Notes: generated by a model not told the origin, from the sequence alone. Counted from the stretch's first letter, positions 30,017-42,211 are shown. The stretch: 64,000 nt of DNA from Xiphydria camelus (GCA_963678675.1 OY783192.1:10697953-10761952), one strand, 5' to 3'. Made by a program: numbers and translations.

Positions 30017-30462
30017 TTAAGTAGCATGTAACTTTTGATTCGCGAGGCCCAGGTTAGGAACATTAATCAAGTTATAATTGATACGTTCTAGAAAGGCTCA
30101 GATGGATCAATATTTGTGCAAGATTTTAAATTCAGATGAACTACTACATATGAGCATTAAAAAACTAAATACGTTAAAAGAAATATTTTCACTCCCCACT
30201 AGGAGTCGAATCTATGATCTTTGGTTTGAGCTGCTTCAAAGTCAGATATCCCAGTTACTCTCCTAGTTAGTTATCATATATGATATGAACATACATAGTT
30301 ATAATTTTGTCGTATAAAGCTGATAATTGTTTTCTAACTTAACTGATCGAATAACTTAACTGCTATAGGATAAGAGATGGCGAATCGAAATTTCTATAAA
30401 ATCGATTCAAACATACCATACATATTATATTAAAAATATTCTACATAAAGAGGTAGCAGAAT
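30017..30462. other. Spacer, no gene seen
   Basis: A 62-codon frame (30078-30266) with helical content is not recognised and may be chance. Confidence 0.3.
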
Positions 30463-30716
30463 ATATCGTCCCCTTCCTGCAAAAAGTCACTAACTAACAT
30501 TTATCATCAACTGACTTAGGTAGTTTCTGCTCAATAATATCGGTATTATATTTCGGTTAATGACTTTTTATGATGCGCGCATGCTCACTTCCAACGCATT
30601 TAGCACTTAGTGAGTTTTACCATTTAAAGATTTAATAAAATTAAGCTACTAGGTCCAGTTAGGTGAATTTTACAAAATATGTTAGTTAGTGACTTTTTGC
30701 AGGAAGAGGACGATAT
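30463..30716. mobile_element. MITE with 38-bp TIRs
   Basis: Left ATATCGTCCCCTTCCTGC followed by AAAAAGTCACTAACTAACAT; right end the inverse with one mismatch. The TSD is unclear because the flanks are AT-rich. No coding content. Confidence 0.75.
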
Positions 30717-31514
30717 TTGACAACGTATGCATATAACATTGATAAAAAAACGTGTAAACGTGTCAATATGCAAAGACATTGAGAGAATGTGAAATATACT
30801 AAGGATGATTCATTTAGAATAAAATACTTATACTTTATTAAAGGTCCAATAAATAAGGTGGGAGAAGCTGAGCATCGAGAAATAAATTAAGTACGATCAA
30901 AGAGCTACCATATGCAATTTTTAAACAATTTTTTCTTCGTGTCGGGTGCTAAGTTCACATAGCTCACGTAACTTAGTTGCTACTAAAAGAATGCCTAGGA
31001 TATCACGCATTCCTATGGTGAATTTGGAAATGAAAGATTACTAGAATTTCCTTTACTTCTTTCTCTGTAATTAAGACGGAAAATCATGAAGTGAATGTTT
31101 TTTCCATATATAAATAAACCAAAATTATTTCCTGAATTATAACTACCATGCAACGATAATAAAATCGGAGGATAACAAAATTGCTACTAAGAGACAATCC
31201 GATACATGATGGATGGCAGCCATATCTTTATAAGAATAAAATTTTTATTAATTTCAGTGAGCCTAAGCCTAAGCCGATTTTATTTCAGTAAACGTAGTGT
31301 GTGATACGTATATTTCGAAAAAAAAATGGTTTCACTACGTGAGAGAGGTTAACGGCAGAGAAAGTAGTAAAGAAAATTTTCCAGCGAGTGATAATTTTAC
31401 ATAAACATCATTAATTGAAATATGTGACACTGTGTGGAATTCTTTGGAATTGGGGAAAAATTGGCTCTAACGGGCTAAAAATCACAGTTCCCTAGTTGCT
31501 CACAAGGTTTCTTA
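30717..31514. other. Spacer, no gene seen
   Basis: AT-rich, without recognised ORFs, ends or repeats. Confidence 0.35.
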
Positions 31515-31641
31515 GGGCCAGTTTCACAACTCGGGCTTATCTGGATAAACTCGGTTTAAATCCTCGTTCTCGGACGCTCATTGATTGAATGGATGACTTA
31601 AGCTACGTTTAAGAGTTAAGCACGAGTTGTGGAACTGGTCC
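31515..31641. mobile_element. Small TTA-flanked MITE, PIF/Harbinger-type
   Basis: Ends GGGCCAGTTTCACAACTCG and the inverse CGAGTTGTGGAACTGGTCC, flanked by TTA on both sides (31512-31514, 31642-31644). The style matches the GGGCCGGTTTTACCAACA family but the sequence is distinct. Confidence 0.8.
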
Positions 31642-31644
31642 TTA

Positions 31645-32026
31645 GGAGTCTTAGAAATTGTAGTAACCTTTTAGTTCCAAATTCACCACGGCGGTGAGAG
31701 TGATATAATATTTCAAGTATTCTTAAAGTAATGTAACATAAATGATATGTTGTATTTTATGGGATAATTATATTTAATTTTTGGACATATTGCAAGTACC
31801 AAAACTCAAACAATATTAGAAATTATTAGCATCGCTCATTTCGTTGAACCTATACGTACATACATGTCTTGCATAGTACTGCCAAATTTACGATGTGACT
31901 AATGTTGATATCAGATAATAGATATCAACTGAGTAATGAAAATGCATACTCATTTCGTGATATATAAACATTCCACGTTATCAAATTTGTATTTCTGAAC
32001 ATATAAGGGATTGTTTATAAATTACG
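31645..32026. other. Spacer, no gene seen
   Basis: AT-rich sequence without recognised features. Confidence 0.35.
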
Positions 32027-32028
32027 TA

Positions 32029-32785
32029 GGGTAAGGTGGGGCAGGTTCGGAAACTTTTTTTCAAGTGCTTATATCTCCGTCGTTAGTAGAAGTTCGTAAT
32101 TGTGCAAAATACCAGTGTAAAGTGTAGACATATGCGAATGGTTTAACAAGAATTTTAGTGATATATTATAAAGAGTTTTCACAAAATTATTACTTTTTTA
32201 AAAAGTTACATTTGTCCGAAGCTGCCCCGCTATCGATGCCGGTCGAGAAGTTCCAGCAATTGAGGTTGGCGAAGGAAGTTTTGCAATCACATCTCGCCTC
32301 GAAATGGTTGATTCATCTTTTAAGACGGAAAAATGAAAACCGTTCATTGATTTTCTCATAAAACTGACTGTGTATTCTTCATTAATGCTGCCCCATATTC
32401 TTTGTCCGGACTTTTGCCCCACATACAACAAAGATATACTTGATAGGATAACTTTCACAAAACTAGCAACAGATATAAATAATTGTGGTTAAACAAACAT
32501 GTATGGCTATGGTTTTATATCATGATAATAACGCTTACCTTGATTCTTTCAAAAACAAGGGAGACCTTACTGGGAAGACAGCAAATCTTACAACAGGTGG
32601 CACTTAAATCGTTTTTTAAAAATATTTTGTACACCAGTAAATAGCTTTGGCGTAGCAACACTGCCCACAACGATGAACTGTAAACTGAATGTTTCTGTAT
32701 GATGGCGCTGCTTAAAAAGCATGTTTAGGCGGTAAATTTGAAATGTCCGGAGGTGCCCCATGTCCGAATCTGCCCCACCTTACCC
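32029..32785 (-). mobile_element. Tigger/pogo-like deletion derivative, 757 bp
   Basis: TIR GGGTAAGGTGGGGCAGGTTC (one mismatch between ends), flanked by TA at 32027-32028 and 32786-32787. It retains the end of a minus-strand transposase. Confidence 0.8.
32198..32450 (-). pseudogene. Tigger-like transposase C-terminal tail
   Basis: The minus strand reads EEYTVSFMRKSMNGFHFSVL, then KDESTISRRDVIAKLPSPTS and AGTSRPASIAGQL. The V-S-F-x-R-K-S and R-x-D-V-x-x-x-L-P blocks are typical of the non-catalytic tail of Tigger/jerky-related transposases in insects. No DDE segment precedes it. The assignment rests on pattern memory and element structure. Confidence 0.5.
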
Positions 32786-32861
32786 TAAGGCGATTTTGAG
32801 GGGCCAGCCCCTCCTCTGCTCCCCTTTGAAGGGGAGGGAGGAAGTGTATAATATTATTTAA

Positions 32862-33575
32862 GGCCGTCGTCTAGTGTGTCAGGTCAAAAAAATTGATTTT
32901 TCAAACAGAGAAGAGAAAACAGCCTTGCATGACTTATTTGAAGAAGAGGAAGGTGTACTCTATGGTCCAGGCATAGCAGATTAATGGTGAGATCATTTTT
33001 TTATTATGAATTATATACAATAACTTTCAAAGGCGTTTTTCTCAAAACACGATTTTATCAAATTGCTGCCATGATATCTCAAAAAACAGTTAATTGATTT
33101 CGCTCAAATTTATACAGCATCTTCATTACATATATAACTACAAGTTGAACTAAAATAATTAAGATTGCTTCATTAGTTTTCTTTTTACCAGCTAAATAGA
33201 TACGAAAAAAAGTGCGAAAATCGATTTTTTTTTCTGAAGCGTAAAAAAAAATATTTCTTTGGAATTCCGACTTTATTTTAGTTCCATTTATAGCCTCAAG
33301 TCTCATAATTAAAATGGCGTTTGGTTTATTGATTTCAGATAAGCAGAACGACCGGAATGATGGCAGCAGTGGAGCACCTCTTTTTTTATATGTGTTCTTG
33401 TTGGGCGATGTATCTCTGATTTAATTCAATATATAGACTTCCAAAAATTCACAAAGTTTGTTTAAATGTTAGTAAAAAAGATACAAAATTTACAAATTAT
33501 TTTATTGTAACGGTATATCAAAAAAAAATCCTCAAAAAAGCATTAAAAAAACAGCCTTCACACTAGACGACGGCC
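32862..33575 (+). mobile_element. Kolobok-like deletion derivative, 714 bp
   Basis: TIR GGCCGTCGTCTAGTGTG at the left and its inverse at the right, flanked by TTAA at 32858-32861 and 33576-33579. Near the left end it keeps the last codons of a transposase related to the intact one at 19873-21606, so the superfamily assignment is well supported even though the TIR sequences differ. Confidence 0.85.
32905..32985 (+). pseudogene. C-terminal relic of a Mutator/Kolobok-like transposase
   Basis: The plus strand gives ALHDLFEEEEGVLYGPGIAD followed by a stop. The 577-aa transposase at 19873 ends LDQEGELYGPGIAD and stop. The shared L-Y-G-P-G-I-A-D terminus immediately before the stop is too specific for chance and shows an independent, related element that lost everything else. 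Confidence 0.8.
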
Positions 33576-33579
33576 TTAA

Positions 33580-34012
33580 GGAAATTACATTTTCCTCACT
33601 CATGCCCATTTCGAGGCCTTTTCCAGCCTATTTTTAGACCTTAAGATGGCGTTTTTCCCGCGTGACACTGACCGGGAGTCCGCAGGCTGTCAAAAGATTG
33701 CTTAGTCCGAAGTGGGTCCTTTTTCCAAACTGATAAACGCAACATGAAATGAGCCGTGTATACTTCTGTTTGTTTTGTTCTGAGAAATGTGGGCATTCGT
33801 GAGAAAAAATAGTATGTCATTCGGCTGAAATCCTTGGATTTTTCAGACTGTATTTAGGTCATAACACGCGAGGCATGGGGAGGGGACGAGGCTCGCCGAA
33901 GGCGAATTAATTAAACGCAGTTTGAAAAGACCTCGCATTTCCGCCTAATGACATATGATACTATTACTTAACTTAGCGTAGAAGTCTTACGGCTTCTCAG
34001 ATCAGTTCTGTA
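33580..34012. repeat. Dispersed repeat copy 1 (about 33730-33965) and spacer
   Basis: AACGCAACATGAAATGAGCC and the phrase ATGTCATTCGGC recur at about 36670-36890 in direct orientation, roughly 230 bp in all. No ends or coding potential recognised. Confidence 0.6.
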
Positions 34013-34259
34013 GCTTGGTTCTAAAAGGGCCAATGTCAATTTTTCGAGATTTGGGCCAAAGTGCATAATCAAACTGTATTTCAAGAGAACCCTTAAATGT
34101 AGAAAGGGCCAATGTGTACTTACAATACCATTTCACGGGAAAATTTTTGAAACTAAGATTTAATAGTAGTTTAAAAACGCCTTCAAACTTAGAGCATTAC
34201 TTTGAAATAGATTTGCCAAAATGTGCATTTAATGACTTCGGCCCTTTTAGAACCAAGCC
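34013..34259. mobile_element. MITE with 19-bp TIRs
   Basis: GCTTGGTTCTAAAAGGGCC at 34013 and its inverse ending at 34259. No TSD could be assigned. Confidence 0.65.
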
Positions 34260-34441
34260 ACAGAGTTACTTGCTGAAAATGCGTAGGATTGTTTTTAAGG
34301 TATTTGCTGGATAAGTAAGTAGATATTTTATATAAGACAATCATGGACAAACACGGTACTGAAAGGTTATACAGGGTGGGGCAAAGGAATCTGATGAATT
34401 TGAAAATTAAATAATACCCAAACCTTTTAATTATTCATTAA

Positions 34442-34946
34442 CCCGCGATCGGTACCGACGTTAGATTGTATCTAACATTTTTCAATTTTTGTGTACTACT
34501 TTTTACATGTGCCTCGTATTTCGATATTCAACCAGCTATGCCTCGTTGACTATTCGCCCTAGATGCCACCACTACTAATTTACATTTACTCGACCAATTT
34601 ACATTTACAAAACCGATTTACTCAACACCTGTGTCTTGAAGTTCGTATGTAAGGAACATACAGCCGAAACTGTTTTGAGCTGCTCCGACTGTATTAACAG
34701 AGAAGAAGATTCGTAAATATTTTTTATCTGAAATTTTTTAATTAAAAATATTTATCATATTCGTTCGTTTCAGCTTTTGTTCATTAAAAACAATTTGAAA
34801 CATTGCACAAGTTTTTCATTAGCCACAATAATAATAACCTTTAACATTGCTATGATATGTATCCGACAGAAAATAAGAACTGTAAAAGTCAATAACTAAT
34901 ACCAAAATAAACTGAAATAAACTCAACAACAATAAGTTAGATAAAA

Positions 34947-34988
<42 letters not shown>

Positions 34989-35047
34989 CCCCCCCCCCCC
35001 CCCCCCCCCCCGATCGTGAGATATTACAGAACAGTACCTATCGTGGG
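34442..35047. mobile_element. piggyBac-like MITE in the mariner remnant
   Basis: Ends CCCGCGATCGGTAC and, inverted, CCCACGATAGGTAC, flanked by TTAA (34438-34441, 35048-35051). It contains a (CT)n tract followed by a C run (34949-35011) and no coding sequence. Confidence 0.75.
34949..35011. repeat. (CT)n then poly-C tract
   Basis: About 18 CT repeats then about 26 cytosines. Confidence 0.95.
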
Positions 35048-35089
35048 TTAAGGGTTACATATGATTATAAAGGTAGGTTCATGCCATTT

Positions 35090-35535
35090 TATTTTTTAAA
35101 TAAAACTTCCGTAAGATGAGCTCCCTCGTTTTTTACAGTGTTCTAGTCTCCCGCGAAGACTTTCTGTTACTCTCTGAATCATTTCGTGAGGAATCGCTGC
35201 AATTTCATATCTAATGTGTTGTTTTAATTATTCTTGAATACTGGCAGGACGAAGTGTATACACCTTGCTTTTAAAGTAACCCCATAATCAGTAATCGCCT
35301 TGTCTCCGAGCTGAAGTGCGAGGATTCTGATGGACTACTGCTCTCACAATTTCAATATTCTCAGTTCTTACAGTACGAACAGAACCCGGTGGTTTTTTTT
35401 TCTATGCAGAACCACTCTGCTGACAATTTTGGACCCAGAGATTGATGGTATTGTGACTTGGAACCGCACCATAACACGGAACATTAAAATGTCTGCGAAA
35501 AAGTCGCTGCGTCGCAATAATCGAGTCACCATTTT
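35090..35535 (-). pseudogene. DUF4817/mariner-like transposase, internally deleted
   Basis: Reading leftwards: GDSIIATQRLFRRHFNVPC, then VPSHNTINLWVQN, an N-terminal helix-turn-helix of the DUF4817 type common in ant genomes. TAG then interrupts a Lys/Pro stretch. ENIEIV and an ARRQG-like motif follow in a shifted frame. The frame jumps at about 35300 to GYFKSKVYTLRPASIQE, stop, LKQHIRYEIAAIPHEMIQRV and ESLRGRLEHC, the C-terminal end. The entire catalytic core is missing, so the copy is dead. Confidence 0.7.
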
Positions 35536-36230
35536 TAACCTTCCCAAGTCGCTCGGGTCATTTCTGACCCGTAGCATATTAATTTTGTTAATAACACTAA
35601 GACCGCACACGATACATACTTATGGGTTAGTGACTTTATTTGTATAGTCTATAGAGGAATTCTGGTGATTTTAATTTTTGAAAAACCGATCAGGAGTACT
35701 TACGATAAAAATAGTTACACGCGGAGGTTATTCGGGTCAAAAATGACCCAATGCTTTTGTTCGGCGATTTCCCCATATTTCGTATTTAGACTGATAAGAC
35801 TAAATAACGTATCATAACATGCTTATTATTATACATATATAGGATGAGCAAAATAAAGTACTCGCGTTACATAACAGCAACAATGTTGTTTGTTGCAGAG
35901 CTGCTGCTCACAGCAGCTCGCCGATCCGAACTTGTTCGCGCTTGACTTTGACGCCTCCTTTTTTCTTCGATTATCCTATCAGTTATTCAACGAACGTTCA
36001 CGCAGTAGGGTGCATTTTTAGCTTGTCAAAACTTTTAAACTTGAAAATTAAATCTGAAGTGGTACCTTCTTCTTCTACATCTCAGTTTATAGACGCGAAG
36101 AAAAGAGGTCGTTGCTACTTATGCGAGAAAACTGACAACAAATCTTTTTACAGATGCCACCGTTGCCAAAAATTTATTTGTAAGGATCATCTAGTGCAAA
36201 CACATGTGCTTGAGTGCTCATAATGGTTTT
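35535..36230 (+). pseudogene. piggyBac-like element piece with Cys-rich tail
   Basis: Starts at a TTAA with CCTTCCCAAGTC and a GGGTCATTTCTGACCC palindrome; related GGGTCAAAAATGACCC motifs occur at about 35731 and 36432. The plus-strand frame ends KKRGRCYLCEKTDNKSFYRC, then HRCQKFICKDH and a stop at about 36223. The spacing C-x2-C, C-x2-C, H is the C-terminal zinc-binding domain of piggyBac transposases, used for end recognition. The catalytic core is absent. The right TTAA could not be placed because another element begins at 36480. Confidence 0.7.
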
Positions 36231-36479
36231 TCTGTAGCACATTACAGGACAAAATCATCACTAGTTAGATGTAAGCGTTCTAAAAAAAAAATAATTTTAT
36301 GTACGTTAATATTCGGAAAGCAATATTTTTTCATTTAAATACGTATCTAGTATTTAGAAGTAAGTAATCAATACCAAAGTGTATTAAAAAATGGAGCAAT
36401 AAATAGTAACGAACATATTATATATGTGAGTCATTTTTGACCCAAACAACCTCTGTGTATAGTCGAAATGAGTGACTTA

Positions 36480-38160
36480 AGGTCAAAGCACATCTAGGCG
36501 AAGCGAAGCGAAGCGCGGCGAATTCTATCCCCTTCTCTACCAGGTATAAACAGCTATACCTGAAATATCCATATATGGATATCCGGGTAGAGAAGGGAGG
36601 GAAGGGAAGCGCCGTGAAATGTCAGTCATTTTCGCCTTTTTCATTCATTTTCGCCTTTTTCAAACTGATGAACGCAACGTGAAATGAGCCGTGTACATGT
36701 TTTGTTTTGAGAAATGGGCGTTCGTGAGGAAAAATAGTATATGTCATTCGGCGGAAATCCTCGGATTTTTAAGACTGTGTTTATATAGATCATAGCCTCC
36801 TCCCCAAACCATGCCTCGTGTTACGACCTAATTAAACACAGTCTGAAAAAATCTCGAATTTCCGCCTTATGACATAAGATAATATTTCGTGTGAGAAAAT
36901 TCATTTCGTTGACGAGATCTATCTTGGAAAGGATTTTCGAATCGTTAACAGAAGTGATCGACGAAACTTTACATCCGTTAATGAATTACATTCCGTCCAC
37001 GATAAACATTTCTCGCGGCGCTTCGGTTCGCGGCGCTTCGCTTCGCTCAAGTGTGCGTTACCTCGTAAGAATCAATGGAAATATAAAAGGTAGCTTCGCT
37101 TCGCAGCGCGTCGCTTCGCTGCGCTTCCAGTCGCACAAGTGTGCTTATCCTAGGTCGCGGCGCTTCGCTTCGCTTCGCGTCGCGTCGCGTTGCTCAAGTG
37201 TGCGTTACCTCGTAATGGCTCCTCTACACGTTGGCCAATGCGCTCGCCAATGCGTTGGCCAGCGTGCTCGCCAATGCACTGGCAAGGACATTGGAAACTC
37301 CTCTACACGCTGGCCAATGCGCTCGCCAATGCGTCCGCCAATACGCTGGCCAGCGCGCTGGCCAACGCACTGGCAAGGACATGGAATTCAGTTTATTTCG
37401 ACACAGGCCAATATGAACAACTGCACTGCAACAATTTGAAGCCGCAAAATTGGCAAATAAATAATATATTTGTCACTTTAATTGTTGACAAACCCTTGAT
37501 CCTTATCGTACAAATATAAATAATTTTATTACTAAATTCTTTTAACAGACCTATAAAGTAGTCCTATAGCTTTTGCGGAGTTTACATAGATCGCATACAT
37601 CTTTAACACATCGGTGTTAAATTGAGTATAATTTTGCGTTCTAAAACACTGACTTGATCCTGCTACTACTGAAAATTGAATTATGTACAGTCTCTCAGAA
37701 GTATTAAAATCAGTGCCATTTTAATATGGACATGTGAACACTTCTTTTAAATCGAACATACTGCTAGTGCAATGAAAATTAGCAGTGTCTTCAAAATGTC
37801 AAAATGAATATACAAATTTCGCCTCGGATGCGACAGCTATTCACATACTAGGCCAATGCGGCCAACGTGTGGACGCGACACCAACGTCCGCCAGCTCCAA
37901 AGCCAACGCCTTTGATCTGTCTTCAAAAACCGACACCACGACGGATCGGTCGCCAACGCTTGGCCCAGCTCCGCCAACGCTGGTGCCATGCCGCCAATAT
38001 CACCAATAGCCCCGTCTACACGCTGGCCAATGTGCATTGGCCAGCGTGCTTGCCAATGCATTGGCCAACGTGTAGAGGGGCCTTAAGAATCAATGGAAAT
38101 GTAAAAGGTAGCTTCGCTTCGCGGCGCGTCGCTTCGCTTCGCCTAGATGTGCTTTGGCCT
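36480..38160. mobile_element. GCGAA-rich PIF/Harbinger-type element, 1681 bp
   Basis: Ends AGGTCAAAGCACATCTAGGC followed by GCGAAGCGAAGCG, with the inverse at the right; TTA flanks both sides (36477-36479, 38161-38163). Inside are a dispersed repeat copy (36661-36890), duplicated blocks with CAAGTGTGCGTTACCTCGTA (37040, 37190) and a nested MITE. Overlapping GC-rich ORFs up to 182 aa are artefacts of the pentamer repeats. Confidence 0.75.
37216..38083. mobile_element. PIF/Harbinger-type MITE nested in the GCGAA element
   Basis: Outer part TCTACACGTTGGCCAATGCG at the left and its inverse at the right, flanked by TAA (37213-37215, 38084-38086). The empty site is visible in the sister block at about 37068 (CTCGTAAGAATCAATGG). 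Subterminal CGCCAATGCG-type motifs repeat. The middle (37400-37800) is AT-rich without coding signal. Confidence 0.85.
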
Positions 38161-38163
38161 TTA

Positions 38164-38289
38164 GGGCCGGTTCTACCAACAGGTATGAACGCGGTATAAT
38201 GCTATACTGAGAATAACCATAAGGCTTATTGCTGGTAATTCTCAGTATAGCGCTATACCGCGTTTATACCGTGTTGGTAAAACCGGCCC
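38164..38289. mobile_element. Palindromic PIF/Harbinger-type MITE, copy 2
   Basis: Same family as 7088-7213, with TTA on both sides. The loop is inverted relative to copy 1. Confidence 0.85.
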
Positions 38290-38566
38290 TTAGTGGGTCA
38301 AATGTTCAACCATGACGGTATTATTGAAGAGCGCGAATTAATAATTTATTTGAACAATGAATTGATACAATCTTCTCGGAAATGGTTTTAAATGGTTTAA
38401 AATTTATAAAATTTTGACAATGCAAAAGTATATTGAATTGTCAGAAGATATGAAAATGGAAAAATCGATTCATAAATTGTAAACGATTTTCAAAAAACTA
38501 GCGATATTCCCAAAAATATATCTAAGATGTAAAAAAATACACCAAGGACTATGCAGGGCCACTTAA

Positions 38567-39556
38567 GGTATTTCTATGGTGACAGACGTATTCAAAAGTT
38601 TTTGCTTCAGGACTTAGTACAACTGATCACAAACTGTATTACGCACGAATGAAACTTTTGAGTAAACTGTACTCTGGGCTCCTTGCTACACAGAGACCTC
38701 CTGTGTACAAATGTATCTCACACATATACACTGCCTGGCCCGATAATCGTGGCAACAGTGCTTAGCCCTCGTCACGTGCTCTCTCCTTAGTCAGTTGTAG
38801 ACTATGCAGCGCTCTCCGTATTGGCATGTGACCGCGCGTTTCAAGAGCGTATTCATTATAGGAATTCAAATTTTAGTGCAAGAACGACAAAATTTTGACT
38901 AAAGTTTATTAGATTTTTTATTACACTCTTTAACATCTTTTAGACATATTTCAACTTTTTAATACATAATTTTTTGGGATAAATCTTGGTAAAAGTGATG
39001 ATTAATGTGATGATTAATATTTTTCATTGAATATACCGCTACGTGCCTGCCACTACGTGCCGTAGTGGGAGCTTCCGCGCCGTGCCACTGGCTATCCCCT
39101 CTTCGGTAGCAAAAGTACTACTGAGTCCCATAGTCACATGAGAGGGCTAAATCAACTGTGCGCACTGTTGCCATATCACCGTTACTCGTCCCCACCACTT
39201 TGCAGTTTCAAGAAAAATCTCAGTTTTTATGTTATAATTTCTCTGAAACTATATGGCTCAGCACTTCCAGTTTTTGTGAACATAATCCTACAATATCATT
39301 TTATTCGCCGTTAGTTTTTTTTTAACATTGTAAGATTGGTTCTGTAGTTATAACTCAAAACGTCACTGAGGTACCGTCCTTCTACATGTTAGCCATTGAA
39401 AGTCAGTGTAGAAAATGCTACTTTGAATTAACATTTTCTTTTAAACTACATGGCTCAGCGTTTTGAAAATTTGGGAATCGATGGGTAATATTTCAGTCTT
39501 TTGATTGGCAAAATTTAATGAGATTCGTAAGAAAAACGCAAAACCATAGAAATACC
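38567..39556. mobile_element. TTAA-flanked non-autonomous element, copy B
   Basis: Inverted second copy of 8449-9417, ends GGTATTTCTATGGT and inverse, TTAA at 38563-38566 and 39557-39560. Similarity is high throughout, including the block around GCCTGCCACTACGTGCCGTA. Confidence 0.85.
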
Positions 39557-39560
39557 TTAA

Positions 39561-39948
39561 CCCTTCGTCACACTCGCTATACGAGCGCGGCGCTGCCGTT
39601 TTTAGATTTTAAGTGATTTTGTATATTTGTTACTATTAGAAAAATTTGAAAAAAATATAAATGCTTCCTTTAAACATTTCTAAAACGACCCGCGGCTATA
39701 ATTTCTCAAAAAATACACTTGCACAATTAAAAAAAATGATAATTGTCCGAGCGAACGGAAAAGCGACGCTGAGCCGCCCAGTACGAGTAACTCTCCGACA
39801 AACGCTCGAGATACAGTGTTGCCACAACACACTTATATTAGTCTCCCGTTCAGTGCAAAGTAGCCGATAATTTGGCAACAGTGTGCTCCGTTTAGCACGG
39901 CGGCTCAACGCTCGCCATGCGACCACCTAAGGTCCGAATGACGAAGGG
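39561..39948. mobile_element. piggyBac-like MITE
   Basis: Begins CCCTTCGTCA after TTAA (39557-39560) and ends TGACGAAGGG before TTAC, a TTAA with one change. Short ORFs inside are not recognised. Confidence 0.6.
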
Positions 39949-39957
39949 TTACAAAAG

Positions 39958-41255
39958 TAACCCACTAATAATCGTGTCGACAAAAATCCCAATAAAAATG
40001 GCACGCTGTGCTACGCTCTCTTCCCTCCCATCCCTTTCCCTAACAAAAAATTCACTTAAAAAATATTGATATCCGAATGCAGTGCCAAGGGCCTATACCA
40101 AGTAAATATATTTTTCAGGGTGGTTGAATAAGAAGCGCATAAGTATGAGTGAGAATTTCGATTAATCCTTCACACATCGCCTATTCTGCAAATCACCTCT
40201 GTATAATCAAGACCAACGAAAGTAACCGAGATCAAAATGACAAATGACTACCAAAGCAGGCCAACAATGTTTAAAATGCTACTTGGCGGGCCCGTTCCTA
40301 AAGAAATTGGCGAATATTTGGCATAAGATTATTATAATATTGAATGGATTCTAATAATTGGAAAATACAGTAGTCAACAAACACAAAATTAGAAATGGCA
40401 AGTATGTTAAAATCCTTCAATTACACTGTATAAAGGCGGACATTTTAATTTATTGACTGTATAACTTATGTTTTCCATTTGGTAAGTATTGGTTCTCATG
40501 TGTACTTACATTGCCTATGCAACGTATAAGAGTTACATATTATAGTGTTCCGCTCAAGAAGTTCGTACAGAATATATTTTAATAATAAGAATTTAGCCAA
40601 TATTTATCTCGTCGGCAAGTTGCAAAATTTTACTATATGACGGACTAAGTAAATTAACTGATCCGGAAGCTGGCCAATAATTTGTTCCATCGATCGTTGT
40701 AATCTTGCTATTATCTCGTCAACGAGATAAATATCGTCAATATAAAGTGCGTACCTCATGCGAACCTGCTGAGCGAATTAGGTACCTCGTGCATTTCTTA
40801 TTTTAAATAATTCCGTACTGCTTTTTAAAAAGTTAGCACAGATATAAATATTACTTATCCAATGAGACAGCTTATAATACACGCGATTAAGAATAACAAT
40901 TTCTTCAGGCGCAGGCCCGCCAAGTAGTATTTTGAACATTGGTGGCCTGCTTTGGTATAGTCATTTGTCATTTCGATCTGTTACTTTTGTTGGTTTTGAT
41001 TATACAGAGGTGATTTGCAGAATAGGCGATGTATGAAGGATTAATCGAAATTCCCACTCATACTTATGCGCCTCTTATTCACCCACCCTGAAAAATATAT
41101 TTACTTGGTATATAGTATGCCCTTGGCACTACATTCAGATATCAATATTTTTTTAAGTGAATTTTTTTGGTGGGAGGGGGAACGGGAGGGGAGAGAGCGT
41201 AGCACAGCATGCAATTTTTGTTGGGGTTTTTGACAACACGATTATTAGTAGGTTA
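39958..41255. mobile_element. Long inverted-repeat element, 1.3 kb
   Basis: TAACCCACTAATAATCGTG at 39958 and its inverse ending at 41255; arms of about 360 bp run in as far as TACTTGGCGGGCC. The 600-bp centre is AT-rich without a gene. No TSD recognised. Confidence 0.75.
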
Positions 41256-41911
41256 TTTTTTTAAGTTTACTACTTACCTTCTGTCGAGTATTCATTTTTT
41301 CTTACTACACACATACCCACACACACAGCTAATGTTTCAATACTAATCCAATCCAGGGGGTGTTCGTCCAATACTAATTTTATGAATTCACTGTTTAGTC
41401 TGCGATCTAAAACAATACTGTTGAGATGCCTCGTAATCACGTCAACAACAATTGAACTGCTAAGTTGAAAATGAAGAAGCAAAAGAGTTCTTACCTCTGG
41501 TTTTTCGATTTTATATTATAATATACAGGGTGGGGCATTAAATATTAGCACCTTAGATATCTTCGAAACTATAAGGTTCACAGAAATATTTGCTGAAATG
41601 AAATTGTACAGTACGAAGGGGGCCATCCGATAGCGATAGTAGTTTTTTTTGCAGGTGTAGGTACTTTGGACATTTAAAGGTCATCTTCATTTTTTTAAAC
41701 GGATCGGTATGTTTTTGTTTCTGTGTCATGATAGAGGAGCTTGAAACGAGTTCAACGATCTATCACATAAGGTCATTGAAGGTCATAGAAAGTACAGATA
41801 GGCGATAATACTTACGGTTTCGGTAGTAAATAAAATTACTAAATTATTAAATAAATCGTTGGATTGGACGTAGCGGTCCAATATTGTGGCCAGCTCGTTC
41901 CCCAGACTTAA

Positions 41912-42211
41912 GAGCCGCTTCACACGTGCCGGATAAACGCGCCCGGTCCCGGGCCGGCGCCGGGTGGTGGGGATGGTGTTCTATAGGCTAGTATGCATCG
42001 TTTCACACGTGCCGGGTGATCCTACCCGGCACCGGGCCGACGGCACCCAAACCGGGTAGTCGCCGGCCACGCCCACCCGATACGGGGTACGGGTGGTACG
42101 TAGTAGGATAGTAGCGTAGTGGCGACCGGGAGAAAACCGGCTATACGTGTGAAGGGTTGTCGCAGCTAACCCAGGGCCGGCCGCGTTTATCCGGCACGTG
42201 TGAAGCGGCTC
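41912..42211. mobile_element. TAA-flanked MITE in the mariner ORF, 300 bp
   Basis: Ends GAGCCGCTTCACACGTGCCG and inverse, TAA at 41909-41911 and 42212-42214. GC-rich with ACCCGG-type repeats. Confidence 0.85.

Larger units (their letters stand above)
34374..35538 (-). mobile_element. Mariner-like (DUF4817-type) element remnant
   Basis: The left end is TACAGGGTGGGGCA, the same terminus as the element at 41526-43275. The body holds N- and C-terminal parts of a minus-strand transposase. It is interrupted by a TTAA element at 34442-35047 and truncated at TTAA 35535-35538, where a piggyBac-like piece starts. Confidence 0.65.

Noticed and set aside
36891..37519. ORFs of 182 and 109 aa
   Set aside because: They run through GCGAA and GCCAATGCG repeats in three frames at once, as expected from low-stop GC repeats.
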